NCBI GenBank assembly: GCA_910578995.1
Contig: CAJTSY010000182.1
Coordinates: 1-5,973 of the forward strand
Direction: 5' to 3'
From: an uncultured Acetatifactor sp.
Lineage (GTDB): Bacteria > Bacillota > Clostridia > Lachnospirales > Lachnospiraceae
DNA length: 5,973 bases
The position numbers were made by a program, and so were the translations under genes. Under the pieces are notes generated by a model. That model was not told the DNA's origin and searched no databases. It was given only the letters and a program-made list of their open reading frames with translations. This document shows, one piece after another, positions 4,741-5,973 of the stretch (the stretch's first letter is position 1; every line of letters begins with the position of its first letter).

Positions 4741-5640
4741 CGTCAGCGCCTACGGACACTTTTTCCACCCTATTCCGGAAGATGTGGCAGGCGCCGTGCG
4801 TCCAATTCAGCTGACTTCCACCAGCCAGGGCATCACCCTCACCGTACAGTATGCCTCTGTGGAAAAAGGCTCCCTCACTGCCTATCTGACCCTGGAAGAC
4901 ACCAGCGGCTTAAACCGCCTGTCCCAGGGCGTGGATTTCTATCACAGCTACCATGCGGATAAACCGGATGAGACCCAGGAAACTTTCTATCAATACCAGT
5001 CCCTGGGATACGATGAGGCCACCCATACCCACGGTTTCCTGGTGACCATCACCCCCTCCGATGCTTCCAGGAAGCCACTGTACCTTCAGGAACAGCAGTT
5101 TACCCTCTGCGTGGATCAGCTGTTATTGGCACAGACCATCTCCGAGCCGGTTCTTTGGCCGGACTGGAACAGCCTGCCCTCCCAGCCAGCCGCAGAATTC
5201 CGTCGCTGCCATGTATGGTCTTATGTGGACAACTACTGCAAATCCATTCGCACGGCAGATGACGAGGCCCTCGTGCCCCTGCCCGGAAACTGGGGCTTTC
5301 CCGTGGCGGAGGGATTCACCGTCACCGCCGCAGGCTTTCTGGACAACGGCTTCCATGTACAGCTTCGCCAAAACAGGAAGGATGCCGAACATGATCACGG
5401 GAACCTGAAACTCACCGACGCGCGGGGCAATGTTTACGGGGACAGACTGGAATGCTCCCACAGGGAAGGCTCCTTTTGTGCGGTGACCTTCCGGGATGAC
5501 TACGGATATGAATATACGGATTATATTTTTGATATACACCGGATGAACTGCAGGGAGCTTCTTGGAGCGGCGACTTTCGCTCCGGAGGATTCCTGCTGGA
5601 CGGAGCGTGGGAGGTGACTTTTTCCTTTGAGGAAAAATAG
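4718..5640 (+). pseudogene. Remnant of a DUF4179-like anti-sigma protein: extracellular part only, frameshifted near the end
   Basis: An open frame from 4718 to 5617 encodes 299 residues. From about residue 5 (STAAVSAYGHFFHPIPEDV) it looks like the end of a membrane segment followed by the secreted part of a Clostridia anti-sigma/DUF4179-like protein (SQGITLTVQ, LTAYLTLED). The cytoplasmic sigma-binding part and most of the membrane helix are missing, and ATGs at 4718, 4724 and 4727 lack ribosome sites. Near the end, reading shifts: from about 5569 another frame gives GDFRSGGFLLDGAWEVTFSF and stops at 5640, a much more family-like ending than the frame-1 tail EDSCWTERGR. One base was probably lost around 5552-5568. 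Without its membrane anchor and sigma-binding part it should be non-functional. The family is assigned by pattern memory; decay is the stronger claim. Confidence 0.55.
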
Positions 5641-5717
5641 ACGTGGCATTGGGGCATGCATGATTATTCCTCCCGGATCCGCTTCCCTGCAGAACCGCAT
5701 ATTATCGCCCCTGTTCA
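5641..5717. other. Short convergent intergenic gap
   Basis: It separates the end of the anti-sigma remnant from the stop of the opposing iron-sulfur gene. No clear terminator or other element is visible. Confidence 0.6.
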
Positions 5718-5973
5718 TTATCCGCTCCTCACCAGACGCAGCACCTTCTGCACCTCATCCGGAATCCGAATTCCCCGGGGACACATTTCCAGACAAGGCA
5801 TAGCCGTACATTGTCTGCACCGGGCGGCGCTTTCCTCGATTCCCAGTTCCAGTTTCCGCAGAGACCAATACTCTTTCCCTAAAAAGAAGTATAGATATTG
5901 GCGGAACAGGGTATGCACCTCCGTTCCCCAGGGACAGACACATCTCTGGCAGCGGTCACAGGGAATAAGGGTA
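5718..5973 (-). CDS. C-terminus of a two-cluster 4Fe-4S protein, probably aldo/keto reductase family
   Basis: Only the last 84 residues are in the window; the rest lies beyond the right edge. Two cysteine clusters are visible: CDRCQRCVCP at fragment residues 5-14 and CRQCTAMPCLEMCP about 40 residues later, each followed by a G-I/T-x-[IV]-type segment and helical text (VHTLFRQYLYFFLG; IRIPDEVQKVLRLV). This layout matches the ferredoxin-like C-terminal extension of clostridial aldo/keto reductases (COG1453 type), where the first cluster is followed by a helical stretch and a second CxxCxx(xx)CxxxCP. Spacing is atypical in both clusters: C-x2-C-x2-C-x-CP and C-x2-C-x4-C-x3-CP. Likely role: electron transfer to a reductase domain in the cytoplasm. 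Other dicluster ferredoxin-type proteins cannot be excluded. The stop is TAA at 5718-5720; no damage is seen. Confidence 0.65.
   Translation of the reverse strand, partial: TLIPCDRCQRCVCPWGTEVHTLFRQYLYFFLGKEYWSLRKLELGIEESAARCRQCTAMPCLEMCPRGIRIPDEVQKVLRLVRSG

Noticed and set aside
5123..5539. Minus-strand frame opposite the anti-sigma remnant
   Set aside because: No ribosome site and no recognisable domain; the plus strand carries the family-like sequence.
5619..5637. TTTTTCC-TTTGA-GGAAAAA inverted repeat
   Set aside because: It could be a terminator for convergent genes, but the stem is A/T-rich, lacks a following T-run and falls within the ancestral coding end of the remnant.
1..5973. tRNA, rRNA, CRISPR array or insertion-sequence transposase
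   Set aside because: None was seen on reading both strands; no spaced repeat array, cloverleaf-like sequence or transposase-like protein is present.

Overview
The window looks like chromosome from a mid-GC Clostridia, most likely a Lachnospiraceae / Clostridium cluster XIV type gut anaerobe. This is inferred from strong AGGAGG-type ribosome sites, sigma-A-like promoters, the family types and a ferredoxin-type C-terminus; no taxonomic marker is present. All clearly functional genes are on the minus strand. The only plus-strand gene is a decayed sigma factor/anti-sigma locus.

Layout from left to right. (1) 1-1299, minus, cut by the left edge: a large protein joining an unrecognised N-terminal region, an acidic linker, a near-canonical RNA polymerase alpha C-terminal domain (alphaCTD) and the start of a CbxX/SpoVK-type AAA+ ATPase. 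(2) 1300-1878: no convincing large gene. It holds a close-to-consensus promoter (TTGACA-17-TACAAT) firing toward the AAA gene, a 10-codon leader ORF with its own strong ribosome site, and several inverted repeats. Together these make a leader of about 480 nt. (3) 1879-3021, minus: a HipA-like kinase-fold protein with no HipB partner visible. (4) 3115-3432 and 3486-4307, minus: azlD and azlC, a branched-chain amino acid exporter pair. AzlC carries an unusual charged C-terminal tail. (5) 4317-4680: intergenic region with a probable azlC promoter and a 40-42 nt direct repeat overlapping the predicted transcription start. (6) 4681-5640, plus: the first ~18 codons of an ECF-type sigma factor run directly, out of frame, into the extracellular part of what looks like its anti-sigma partner, which also has a frameshift near its C-terminus. 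(7) 5718-5973, minus, cut by the right edge: the C-terminus of a two-cluster 4Fe-4S protein, probably of the aldo/keto reductase family.

How the genes relate: azlC and azlD form an operon, and the HipA-like gene lies 93 bp downstream with no obvious terminator between, so read-through is possible. The alphaCTD-AAA gene has its own promoter and long leader, so it is probably a separate transcription unit. The most unusual elements are the alphaCTD-AAA+ fusion with its elaborate leader, and the in-place deletion fusing the sigma and anti-sigma genes.
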